A stretch of 18,944 nucleotides of DNA from JBGVMW01 sp045125095 (lineage in GTDB: Bacteria; Bacillota; Clostridia; Lachnospirales; Lachnospiraceae): assembly GCA_045125095.1 (NCBI GenBank), contig JBGVMW010000039.1, forward strand, positions 1 through 18,944, read 5' to 3'. Position numbers and translations under genes: made by a program. Below, piece after piece: positions 1 to 6,827 of this stretch. Numbering within the stretch: the first letter of the stretch is position 1; every line of letters starts with the position of its first letter. The notes below the pieces were generated by a model, which was not told the origin of the DNA, made no database searches, and was given only the letters and a program-made list of their open reading frames with translations.

Positions 1-162
1 GCGCTCTCGCTCCCTTCAAACGTAGCGGACACTAAGGCTGTAAAATACACAGCCCAAGTGCCGACGTTTTCAGAGGGTCACATATAGACTATGTAGCAAA
101 CAACTATCTGTCACAAACAATTCTGACAATTCACTACCTTGTTGGCGTTTCGCAATTACCTA
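1..162. repeat. 162-bp dispersed structured repeat, copy 1
   Basis: This stretch aligns without gaps to 17332-17493 in the same orientation, with about 13 mismatches by eye (roughly 92% identity). It has no ORF. The first half folds into a hairpin: CCCTT and AAACG on one side pair with CGTTTT and AGAGGG on the other, around an inner stem GGCTGT/ACAGCC. Two differences from copy 2 in that stem give G-U pairs only if the minus strand is read as RNA. A leftward promoter at 239-267 would transcribe it in that sense. The left boundary is set by the window edge, so it may be longer. Function unknown. Confidence 0.75.
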
Positions 163-199
163 GTTTACCATTCATGGATGGTTGGTACCTTTACAAGCA

Positions 200-267
200 A
201 GATATGGTTTATAGTCTATAAACCATATCTTCTATTTTAGTTTATAGCATATAGACCGATTTGTCAA
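200..267 (-). promoter_or_regulatory. Leftward promoter with two operator-like palindromes
   Basis: On the minus strand TTGACA (267-262) is followed after 17 nt by TAAACT (244-239); a 15-nt spacer to TATAAA is also possible. Around the expected start lies a perfect 31-bp palindrome, 15-bp arms at 200-214 and 216-230 with one central base. Its core GTTTATAGTCTATAAAC (207-223) recurs imperfectly as GTTTATAGCATATAGAC (240-256), covering the -10 region. The two centres are 33 bp apart, about three helical turns. This is the layout of a repressor-controlled promoter. The controlled gene would lie left of the window; the repressor is unknown. Confidence 0.5.
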
Positions 268-330
268 CAAAAATAAATTATGTATAAAAGTAACTATGAG
301 GGTACTGAATAATTGCGTATAAACTATAAT

Positions 331-381
331 AAAAGAAGTGGCTGCTAACTCGCTCCACTCCAATTAGCAGCCACTTCTTTT
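331..381 (-). terminator. Rho-independent terminator of the DUF4317 gene
   Basis: An 18-bp perfect stem (331-348 with 364-381) carries GAAGTGGCTGCTAA and its complement around a 15-nt loop. Read on the minus strand it follows the stop codon at 391-393 by about 10 nt and runs into a T-rich tail. The A and T ends would let it act in both directions. Confidence 0.85.
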
Positions 382-390
382 TCTAATTCA

Positions 391-1620
391 TTAAACAGTT
401 GTATTTACGCCATTTACGGCTGCATGCTCGTTTTCTTCCATTGGAATGACAAGGCATTTTTTACCTTCTATCACACGGGAAGAAATCTGAGATACCTTTT
501 CCGGTTTCACACGCAATACGACGTCATAGGTTTTCACATCATCTACCGGGTTTTCATCAAGCTGTTGTCTCAACTGCTCTACCTGCTGAATGAGTTCTAT
601 TTTTTCACGGCGTTCTGCGTTAGCGGCTACCGCTTTGGTATCCACTAAGCTTTCTACAGTAGGAACGGTATCACCGAATTCTTCTACGTAAGAGCTTTCA
701 AATATTGCAGCTTTTTCTTCCGGGACACCGCTTTCTTCCATAAGATTTTTTAAGGTATCCTGACTTAAGAGGAGAGTTGCCTCCTCGTCACCTTCATGAG
801 TCAGTGCAAATTCTTCTGCCATACCATATAGGTTGTCCTGTAAATCCATTTTTAAGAGGGTGTTAGAATCGTCCTCCTCCGGTAAAATAGTGTCCACAAT
901 AGACTGAAATGCTTGCTTCTGCTCGGTAGCTGTGCGCTTTGGAATACAGCCAATTCCGCCTTCCATCAGCTCTGTATGCGGATTCTTAGCATCTTTTGTA
1001 TAGAAGATAGTGGAGTGAATATCTGTGCTACGCTCAGAAAATGCCGGGAAAATAAATCCGGCATCCGGCGCCCCCACTACCCAGTCACGAATTCTAGAAC
1101 CGATTCGGTTTTCGTCCTCGCGATAGCCAAGTCCCGGTTTTGTTAAGGTTACAGGACAGATAGCGCATAAGAGATATTCAAATACTTCCTCGGACTCATC
1201 TAATTTTCCATTGTCACTTGTCTTTGTAATTACATCATAAGCGTCATGAAAAATCAGAATCAAGAAATTGCCGGTGTAGTCATAATTTTCGATAATCAAA
1301 TCATACAGTCTGGAGAGTAAATCCGGATTTTTTAAACGGCTTTCCCGTAATCCTAATAAGAACTGCTGCTTGCCTCCCGGTTCTTCCTCCTCAAGAGGAA
1401 ATTCCAAGGACAGCAGGTTGTTACCTACGGTACCGGATAAGGTTTTTTTGGCAATCTCTAAATATTTATACAACTCCTCATCTTCTAAATTTAAGAAGGT
1501 TTCTCCGATGTCTACAATTTTATTTTTATCTGCATCAATATAGCAGCCACACATTCTGGTGAAGGTACAATTGTTTTTCGTCAAACGTCTTTTTAATTCT
1601 AAGATATCTTTTTTGGTCAT
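391..1620 (-). CDS. DUF4317 family protein (function unknown)
   Basis: The 409-residue product matches what I recall of the DUF4317 family, common in Lachnospiraceae: N-terminus MTKKDILELKRRL, a following FTRMCGCYIDADK segment, and a central region with GIGCIPKRTATEQKQAF. It has no signal peptide or membrane helix and is acidic, so it should be cytoplasmic. Residues from about 330 to 355 (ERREKIELIQQVEQLRQQL) look like a short coiled coil. The start is supported by AAAGG about 7 nt upstream on the minus strand. It is transcribed alone, from a promoter at 1704-1732, and ends at the hairpin at 331-381. The family has no established role; family assignment is from memory of its sequence signature. 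Confidence 0.85.
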   Translation of the reverse strand: MTKKDILELKRRLTKNNCTFTRMCGCYIDADKNKIVDIGETFLNLEDEELYKYLEIAKKTLSGTVGNNLLSLEFPLEEEEPGGKQQFLLGLRESRLKNPDLLSRLYDLIIENYDYTGNFLILIFHDAYDVITKTSDNGKLDESEEVFEYLLCAICPVTLTKPGLGYREDENRIGSRIRDWVVGAPDAGFIFPAFSERSTDIHSTIFYTKDAKNPHTELMEGGIGCIPKRTATEQKQAFQSIVDTILPEEDDSNTLLKMDLQDNLYGMAEEFALTHEGDEEATLLLSQDTLKNLMEESGVPEEKAAIFESSYVEEFGDTVPTVESLVDTKAVAANAERREKIELIQQVEQLRQQLDENPVDDVKTYDVVLRVKPEKVSQISSRVIEGKKCLVIPMEENEHAAVNGVNTTV

Positions 1621-1703
1621 AGGAATTCCTTTCTGTAATTGCTATGCATTCACTTGTATGTGAACGTAGCAGGGTTACATTTTATAAAAAATCATCACCA
1701 AAT

Positions 1704-1732
1704 AGTATAAATGAATTTGTGTTCGTCTGCAA
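1704..1732 (-). promoter_or_regulatory. Promoter of the DUF4317 gene
   Basis: On the minus strand TTGCAG (1732-1727), a 17-nt spacer and TATACT (1709-1704) form a sigma-A type promoter. It leaves an untranslated leader of about 75 nt before the start codon at 1620. No extra regulatory site was seen. Confidence 0.6.
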
Positions 1733-1820
1733 AGGGTTTTTCAAAATAGTATGCATACTTTTGCAACCTTTTGTGTTACAAGATTTGTTTAAAATATTTC
1801 TAAAATCTGTAAGAATAGAG

Positions 1821-1849
1821 TTGCCAGATGTTGTTATTTAAAGTAGAAT
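1821..1849 (+). promoter_or_regulatory. Promoter of the LCP protein gene
   Basis: TTGCCA (1821-1826), a 17-nt spacer and TAGAAT (1844-1849) fit a sigma-A promoter about 85 nt upstream of the LCP start. The leader contains two related 10-mers, CCATGACATC and CTATGACAGC, of unknown meaning. The rest of the divergent gap 1621-1941 shows nothing else recognisable. Confidence 0.55.
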
Positions 1850-1941
1850 TAATAAGGATTTTAAAAAAGATGCGTACTGCCATGACATCAGGTAAGTTGC
1901 TATGACAGCATCGTAACTTTGTGATTATAATGGAGATGGCT

Positions 1942-3450
1942 ATGGAAAAGGGTTCTATAAGAAAAATAGTGGCATATGTACTTGCTGCGATTCAGTTTAT
2001 TGTTACAATTGCTCTGGTTGTGCAGTTGATTCTTACACAGATGGTACCGATAGAATATCTGTTGATTGGTTCGATTGTTTTAATGGTTCTTATTATATTT
2101 GTTATTATTTCCCAGAAATATACAGGGACGGGAATAATAGCTATTATGGTGTCTGTGATGCTGATATTGGGAATGGGATATGGGAATTATATGTTGTATC
2201 ATACGAACTGGATGATAGACAAGGTTACCAATGTTACGGTACAGGTTGATACGATTAATCTATATGTGCTAAATGAAGACAAGGCACAGTCGGTAGAAGA
2301 TGTGGTAGACTATAAGATTGGCATTCTGGGAGCAGGTGACCAGAAAAGCACAAATGAGGTAGTGCAGTCTTTAGAAGAGGAATTGTCAGTGAAGCTGAAT
2401 ATTAGTAAGTACGATGCTGTTACAGATTTAGCGGACGCGTTGACAGATGGTTCTATTCAGGCAATTATTATCAATGTAGGATATATTTCTATGCTGGATG
2501 ATATTGAAGGCTATGAAACATTTAATACAATGCTTAGAATTGTTTCTGACCGTCAGATAGAGACAGAAATTGTTGTCGAAAATAAGGAGGAACTACCTGA
2601 AATCCAGGGTGGTTATGTACCGGAGACCTTTAGTGTATTTATCAGTGGAATTGATACCTATGGAGCAGTTACTACAAAGGATAGAAGCGATGCAAATATT
2701 ATTGCTACTGTAAATACAAAAACGCATCAGGTATTATTACTGTCTACGCCAAGAGATTTTTATGTTCCATTATCTATTTCAAATGGAAAAGAGGATAAAT
2801 TAACGCATGCAGGTATTTATGGAATCGATGTTTCTATGGATACATTGGAAATGTTGTATGGAATTGAGATTGACTATTATGTTCGATTGAATTTTACAGG
2901 ATTTATAGACATTGTAAATGCATTGGGCGGAATTGATGTAGATTCGGAATATGCATTTACCGCTCTTACAGGAGAATCTTACATTCAGGGGACAAATCAT
3001 TTAAATGGAGAGAGAGCCTTGGCATTTGCCAGAGAACGTCATGCATTCAAGACCGGTGATTTACAGCGAGGGAAAAACCAGATGGCAGTGATTCAGGCAG
3101 TAATCAAAAAGGCAATGTCTTCCGACTTGTTATTGAATTATGCCGGGGTAATGGACAGCATTGCGGGATGCTTCCAGACAAATATGTCGAATAGTATGAT
3201 AGGTGGTTTGGTGCAGCACCAGATTCAAAGTGGAAAGGGATGGAATATTGTTTCTTATCAGACTAATGGTAGTGGTTCGAAGAAGACATGTTATTCCAGC
3301 AGAAAGAAGAAAACCTATGTTATGATTCCGAATTATGATACTGTTGAACAGGCACAAACCATGATACAGCAGGTGTTAGATGGTGAAATACTATCAGAAA
3401 CGACAGAAGTACCGGACGGTGGAAGCAAAAAACTGTTAGAGTGTTGGTAA
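1942..3450 (+). CDS. LCP (LytR-CpsA-Psr) family protein, CpsA-like
   Basis: LCP enzymes attach anionic glycopolymers such as teichoic acids or capsule from lipid carriers to peptidoglycan on the outer membrane face. The start chosen is ATG 1942, which has GGAG 6 nt upstream; GTG 1921, ATG 1930 and ATG 1936 are in frame but less well placed. From there the protein has 502 residues: three membrane helices (about 8-31, 37-57, 62-84), an accessory region (about 95-220) and the LCP domain (about 230-395). Family residues are present: STPRDFYVP with Arg271, the NALGGIDVD segment, and FARERHAFKTGDLQRGKNQ with its arginines. Three helices plus an accessory domain before the LCP domain is the streptococcal CpsA architecture. 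The gene stands alone with its own promoter and terminator, so its polymer substrate cannot be inferred. Confidence 0.92.
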   Translation: MEKGSIRKIVAYVLAAIQFIVTIALVVQLILTQMVPIEYLLIGSIVLMVLIIFVIISQKYTGTGIIAIMVSVMLILGMGYGNYMLYHTNWMIDKVTNVTVQVDTINLYVLNEDKAQSVEDVVDYKIGILGAGDQKSTNEVVQSLEEELSVKLNISKYDAVTDLADALTDGSIQAIIINVGYISMLDDIEGYETFNTMLRIVSDRQIETEIVVENKEELPEIQGGYVPETFSVFISGIDTYGAVTTKDRSDANIIATVNTKTHQVLLLSTPRDFYVPLSISNGKEDKLTHAGIYGIDVSMDTLEMLYGIEIDYYVRLNFTGFIDIVNALGGIDVDSEYAFTALTGESYIQGTNHLNGERALAFARERHAFKTGDLQRGKNQMAVIQAVIKKAMSSDLLLNYAGVMDSIAGCFQTNMSNSMIGGLVQHQIQSGKGWNIVSYQTNGSGSKKTCYSSRKKKTYVMIPNYDTVEQAQTMIQQVLDGEILSETTEVPDGGSKKLLECW

Positions 3451-3476
3451 ATGCAATTGAATTGTTTGTGAAAAAT

Positions 3477-3514
3477 GGTGGTGTGGATGCGAAAGCAGAC
3501 ATACCATCTTTTTT
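3477..3514 (+). terminator. Rho-independent terminator after the LCP gene
   Basis: A 9-bp stem GGTGGTGTG (3477-3485) with CATACCATC (3500-3508), including two G-U pairs, is extended through a tandem GA/GA mismatch by TGC/GCA and capped by a GAAA tetraloop (3491-3494). Six T follow directly (3509-3514). Confidence 0.85.
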
Positions 3515-3515
3515 A

Positions 3516-3576
3516 ATATACTAGGAAATTATAACAGTTCGTTACATGATGTAATGTATGAAATTTCCTAGTATAT
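3516..3576. repeat. 61-bp palindromic repeat, copy 1
   Basis: Perfect 15-bp terminal inverted repeats (3516-3530, ATATACTAGGAAATT; 3562-3576) enclose a smaller perfect palindrome, TTACAT-G-ATGTAA. A second copy of the same length lies at 17260-17320 with five differences. Each copy begins within a few bases of a terminator T-run. It encodes nothing and has no T-run after the hairpin on either strand, so it is not itself a terminator. A miniature mobile element is the likeliest explanation. Confidence 0.7.
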
Positions 3577-3591
3577 AAAATGTGATGCACA

Positions 3592-3690
3592 CGAATTTGA
3601 AAGGAAGGTGCACTGCGTGCCAAATTCGGCGCGGCAAAGCGTGCAAGCATAATAACCAGCTGGATTCGCGAGAGCGTGTTTGCACGCTTT
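3592..3690. other. Two strong hairpins of unknown role
   Basis: Hairpin 1 pairs CGAATTTG (3592-3599) with CAAATTCG (3621-3628) around a GC-rich loop that can itself pair. Hairpin 2 pairs AAAGCGTGCAA (3636-3646) perfectly with TTGCACGCTTT (3680-3690) around a 33-nt loop. Local GC content is higher than in the flanks. No ORF or T-run suggests a gene or terminator. They may belong to a repeat that begins after the 61-bp palindrome, or form the 5' part of the element that follows. Confidence 0.45.
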
Positions 3691-3709
3691 GTTCTTAAGA
3701 ATTGGAAAT

Positions 3710-4011
3710 AAATTCGGATTTGTGCGTGGGCTAATCATGTTGGTTGCCCGTCCGGATCCGGGTTACAGCGAAGATTTGGAAATGGGGCAGGCTCCAAGGT
3801 ATAAGTGGTTCTAAGATGCTTGAATTGGTGCTAAGGACAAGCGGAAAAATATAGAACTCGCAAGCTCAAACAACTATATTTTTCCGCTTAACGCACCAAT
3901 CCAACCCTCTAAGAATCACTAATACCTTTCCGAACAGCCTCATTTCCCAATCTTCACTGCAACCCGGATCCTGCCTTAACGAATCTGCTATAATTTTGCA
4001 TATAAAATTTC
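3710..4011 (+). ncRNA. Putative structured element, copy A (rod hairpin)
   Basis: I do not recognise this family. Copy A begins with AAATTCGGATT and GTGCGTGGGC, then a small hairpin (GGGC 3728-3731 with GCCC 3746-3749). Next is a rod of 218 nt: GGATCCGGGTT (3754-3764) pairs with AACCCGGATCC (3961-3971) and arms of about 100 nt pair almost throughout. Internal loops include GGCAGG (3786-3791) opposite AACAGCC (3933-3939), and TAAGGAC (3832-3838) opposite AAC (3890-3892). It ends with TAACGAATCTGCTA and ATTTC. Copy B at 4073-4371 is the same element on the other strand. No promoter or ORF was found, so transcription is inferred only from conserved pairing; a DNA fold-back element is the main alternative. 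Confidence 0.5.
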
Positions 4012-4072
4012 ACCTCTACTAAAAGAGGCTCTGCACCTCCTGCTTAGGAACATGTCATGCTCGCCGCCGTTC

Positions 4073-4371
4073 GAAATGTCATAACAACTAGCGTTTTCGT
4101 TATGATAGGTAGAGAGAGGGGCTGTAACTTGCTATCAGAGGCTGTTGGTTAGATGTCTAGTGGTTCTTAGGGATTTTGTTTGTTGCGTTAATCGGGAAAA
4201 TATAGTTGTCTGAGCTTGCGAGTTCTATATTTTCCCGATTGTCCTTAGCAACAAGCAAAATCCCTTAGTACCACTTACAGCTAAGTGCCCTGCCTCTGAT
4301 AACAAGCAACAGCCCCTCTCTCTGCCGGATGGATGACTAACACACCTTGCCCACGCAGCAATCCGAATTTT
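4073..4371 (-). ncRNA. Putative structured element, copy B (rod hairpin)
   Basis: This is the convergent partner of copy A. On the minus strand it starts with AAAATTCGGATT and CTGCGTGGGC (4371-4349). A 213-nt rod follows, closed by AGAGAGAGGGGCTGT (4111-4125) pairing with ACAGCCCCTCTCTCT (4309-4323). It ends with TAACGAAAACGCTA and ATTTC. The 71-nt apical core (4182-4252) matches copy A (3827-3897) at 64 positions, and the paired differences are all compensatory. The outer helices differ almost completely in sequence between copies yet both pair. The orientation is assigned by homology to copy A; which strand, if either, is transcribed is unknown. Confidence 0.5.
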
Positions 4372-4589
4372 CTGTACTAGTTTTTCATCCACTCGAATAT
4401 ACATAAAAACAGCGATATCATTTTACTGTCGCAATTACTAAATTTTCTGCCTGAAAATATTACAAGAAAATAACATTTCTAAAGGAAATATGAAAACTGC
4501 AAAAGTTAAAGAAGTAAAGAAAAACGAAGAAAACAAGAGAAAATGAAAGAAAAACAAAAATATACAGCAATATTTCAAAAAATAGACGG
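4372..4589 (+). other. AT-rich, purine-rich spacer before groES
   Basis: No gene is convincing here. The + strand from about 4480 to 4560 is almost all A and G. It contains an 18-codon ORF (ATG 4490, stop 4544-4546) reading MKTAKVKEVKKNEENKRK behind AAAGG. The composition alone could produce such a lysine/glutamate-rich frame, so I do not call it a gene. Confidence 0.3.
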
Positions 4590-4618
4590 TTGCACAATGA
4601 TTTGAGAAACACTAATAT
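4590..4618 (+). promoter_or_regulatory. groESL promoter
   Basis: TTGCAC (4590-4595), 17-nt spacer, TAATAT (4613-4618). This sigma-A type promoter places the start of transcription at or just before the CIRCE operator, as is usual for HrcA-controlled groESL operons. Confidence 0.75.
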
Positions 4619-4630
4619 ATGTGGTAGCAG

Positions 4631-4657
4631 TTAGCACTCGTTAAGGTAGAGTGCTAA
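4631..4657 (+). promoter_or_regulatory. CIRCE operator (HrcA binding site)
   Basis: TTAGCACTC (4631-4639), a 9-nt spacer and GAGTGCTAA (4649-4657) match the CIRCE consensus exactly. It lies just downstream of the promoter and 41 nt before the groES start. HrcA repression, relieved when GroEL is occupied by misfolded protein, is the known mechanism. Confidence 0.97.
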
Positions 4658-4698
4658 TAGTTGAGAAGCAGATAATAAAGGTTAAGGAGGAAATAAAT

Positions 4699-4983
4699 AT
4701 GAAATTAACACCATTAGGAGACAGAGTTGTATTAAAGCAGGTTGAAGCAGAAGAAACTACGAAGTCAGGTATTGTATTACCTGGACAGAATAAAGAAAAA
4801 CCACAGGAAGCAGAAGTGCTTGCAGTAGGTCCGGGTGGAATGGTTGATGGTAAAGAAGTAACCATGAATGTAAAAGTTGGTGATAAAGTTATTTATTCCA
4901 AGTATGCTGGAACAGAAGTAAAATTAGAAGATACAGAGTACATTATTGTAAGACAGAATGATATTTTAGCAATTGTAGAATAA
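4699..4983 (+). CDS. groES: Co-chaperonin GroES (Hsp10)
   Basis: GroES forms the heptameric lid of the GroEL folding chamber in the cytoplasm. ATG 4699 follows AAGGAGG by 8 nt and gives 94 residues, the normal length; the upstream in-frame extension to 4651 would run through the CIRCE operator and is rejected. The N-terminus MKLTPLGDRVVLK is typical. The mobile loop (about 16-33) contains the GroEL-contacting IVL tripeptide in SGIVLPG, and VGPGG and GDKVIYSKYAGTEVK match the family. It is the first gene of the CIRCE-controlled operon, 49 nt before groEL. Confidence 0.98.
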   Translation: MKLTPLGDRVVLKQVEAEETTKSGIVLPGQNKEKPQEAEVLAVGPGGMVDGKEVTMNVKVGDKVIYSKYAGTEVKLEDTEYIIVRQNDILAIVE

Positions 4984-5032
4984 AAATGACAGTTTCATAT
5001 AAGTTAGGGTTCGGTTTAGGAGGAAAATGAAC

Positions 5033-6655
5033 ATGGCAAAGGAAATTAAATTCGGCGCAGAAGCAAGAAAAGCATTAGAAGCAGGTGTAAACCAGTTAGC
5101 AGATACAGTAAGAGTTACCATTGGACCAAAGGGAAGAAACGTAGTATTAGATCGCTCTTTCGGTGCTCCATTAATCACAAACGATGGTGTTACTATTGCA
5201 AAAGAAGTAGAATTAGAAGATGCATTTGAAAATATGGGTGCGCAGTTAGTAAAAGAAGTTGCTACAAAGACAAATGATGTAGCAGGTGATGGTACAACAA
5301 CCGCTACTGTATTAGCACAGGCAATGGTAAATGAAGGAATGAAGAATTTAGCAGCAGGTGCAAACCCAATCGTTCTTCGTAAAGGTATGAAGAAAGCAAC
5401 TGACAAGGCAGTAGAAACAATCGCTGCAATGTCAAGCAAGATTCAGGGTAAAGACCAGATCGCAAGAGTTGCTGCAATTTCTGCCGGTGATGATGAAGTA
5501 GGTAACATGGTTGCGGACGCAATGGAAAAAGTTTCCAATGACGGTGTTATTACAATTGAAGAAAGCAAGACCATGAAGACAGAATTAGACTTAGTAGAAG
5601 GTATGCAGTTCGATAGAGGATATATTTCTGCTTACATGGCAACAGATATGGAAAAAATGGAAGCTGTATTAGACAATCCATATATCTTAATCACAGATAA
5701 GAAGATTTCTAATATTCAGGATATCCTTCCGGTATTAGAGCAGATTGTACAGTCTGGTGCAAGATTATTAATCATTGCTGAGGACATAGAAGGAGAAGCG
5801 TTAACAACATTAATCGTGAACAAATTACGTGGTACATTCAATGTGGTAGCTGTAAAAGCTCCAGGTTACGGCGACAGACGTAAGGCTATGTTAGAGGATA
5901 TCGCGATCTTGACAGGTGGTCAGGTGATTTCTACAGATTTAGGTATGGACTTAAAGGATACAACATTAGATATGTTAGGTCGTGCAAAATCTGTTAAGGT
6001 TCAGAAGGAAAACACAGTTATCGTAGATGGTGAAGGTGATAAGGCTGCAATTCAGGCAAGAGTAAGTCAGATTAAAGCAATCATCGAAGAGACAACATCT
6101 GAATTTGATAAAGAAAAAGCACAGGAAAGATTAGCAAAATTAGCTGGTGGAGTAGCTGTTATCCGTGTAGGTGCTGCTACAGAAACAGAAATGAAAGAAG
6201 CAAAGCTTCGTATGGAAGATGCGTTAGCTGCAACAAGAGCTGCAGTAGAAGAAGGTATTATCTGTGGAGGTGGTTCTGCTTATATTCACGCTTCTAAGGA
6301 AGTAGCTAAGTTAGCAGAAACATTAGAAGGTGATGAGAAGACAGGTGCAAACATTATCTTAAAGGCTATGGAAGCTCCATTATTCCACATTGCAGCAAAT
6401 GCAGGTTTAGAAGGTTCTGTTATTATCAATAAGGTAAGAGAATCAGAAGTAGGTGTAGGTTTTGATGCGTACAATGAAGTATATTGCAACATGGTAGAAG
6501 CAGGTATCTTAGACCCAGCTAAGGTTACAAGAAGTGCATTACAGAACGCAACAAGTGTAGCATCTACATTATTAACAACAGAGTCTGTTGTTGCAAACAT
6601 CAAAGAAGATGCACCAGCTATGCCGGCAGGTAATCCGGGAATGGGTATGATGTAA
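5033..6655 (+). CDS. groEL: Chaperonin GroEL (Hsp60)
   Basis: GroEL is the ATP-driven double-ring chaperonin that encloses and refolds proteins with GroES. Of two in-frame starts, ATG 5033 has AGGAGG 9 nt upstream and gives the conserved MAKEIKFG start; ATG 5027 is only 3 nt from it. The 540 residues are normal length. Diagnostic segments are TIGPKGRNVVLD, the nucleotide-binding GDGTTTATVLAQ (about 86-97), APGYGDRRKAMLEDIA, GGVAVIRVGAATE, and the flexible GNPGMGMM tail. It is cotranscribed with groES, and transcription ends at 6713-6739. Codon use is strongly biased, as expected for a very highly expressed gene. Confidence 0.99.
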   Translation: MAKEIKFGAEARKALEAGVNQLADTVRVTIGPKGRNVVLDRSFGAPLITNDGVTIAKEVELEDAFENMGAQLVKEVATKTNDVAGDGTTTATVLAQAMVNEGMKNLAAGANPIVLRKGMKKATDKAVETIAAMSSKIQGKDQIARVAAISAGDDEVGNMVADAMEKVSNDGVITIEESKTMKTELDLVEGMQFDRGYISAYMATDMEKMEAVLDNPYILITDKKISNIQDILPVLEQIVQSGARLLIIAEDIEGEALTTLIVNKLRGTFNVVAVKAPGYGDRRKAMLEDIAILTGGQVISTDLGMDLKDTTLDMLGRAKSVKVQKENTVIVDGEGDKAAIQARVSQIKAIIEETTSEFDKEKAQERLAKLAGGVAVIRVGAATETEMKEAKLRMEDALAATRAAVEEGIICGGGSAYIHASKEVAKLAETLEGDEKTGANIILKAMEAPLFHIAANAGLEGSVIINKVRESEVGVGFDAYNEVYCNMVEAGILDPAKVTRSALQNATSVASTLLTTESVVANIKEDAPAMPAGNPGMGMM

Positions 6656-6712
6656 TCGGAGCTGTGCATTTTTGATATAATGAGCAATGGCTTTAAGAGT
6701 GTAACATAAAAG

Positions 6713-6739
6713 TTGCCGGTGAAAAGACCGGCAATTTTT
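6713..6739 (+). terminator. groESL operon terminator
   Basis: Perfect 8-bp stem TTGCCGGT (6713-6720) with ACCGGCAA (6727-6734), a 6-nt loop and five T. It lies 57 nt after the groEL stop. Confidence 0.9.
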
Positions 6740-6827
6740 ATATATTGGAAAATTGCATTGGACTGGTATCGTGCAATGTTCCGGTAGTTTTACAATCGAA
6801 ATAAAAGTACATTTGGAGGAAACAAAA

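Noticed and set aside
261..288. Rightward promoter TTGTCA-N16-TATAAA making a small RNA ending at 381
   Set aside because: It overlaps the leftward promoter and leads only into the terminator of the opposing gene; nothing else supports a transcript.
3516..3576. 61-bp palindrome as a transcription terminator
   Set aside because: Neither strand has a T-run after the hairpin, and a complete terminator already lies just upstream at both copies.
3754..4323. Rod elements as 6S RNA or SRP RNA
   Set aside because: They are rod-shaped and of similar size, but the SRP domain IV sequence and the single large 6S bubble are not seen. Two inverted copies at one site would also be unexpected.
4490..4546. 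18-codon ORF MKTAKVKEVKKNEENKRK with AAAGG upstream
   Set aside because: The stretch is almost pure A/G, so a lysine/glutamate-rich frame arises by composition. It also lies upstream of the groES promoter with no promoter of its own.
4966..5439. 157-codon open frame antisense to groEL, and similar antisense frames in other genes
   Set aside because: They are shadows of strongly biased codon use in the sense genes. They lack ribosome sites and recognisable protein features.
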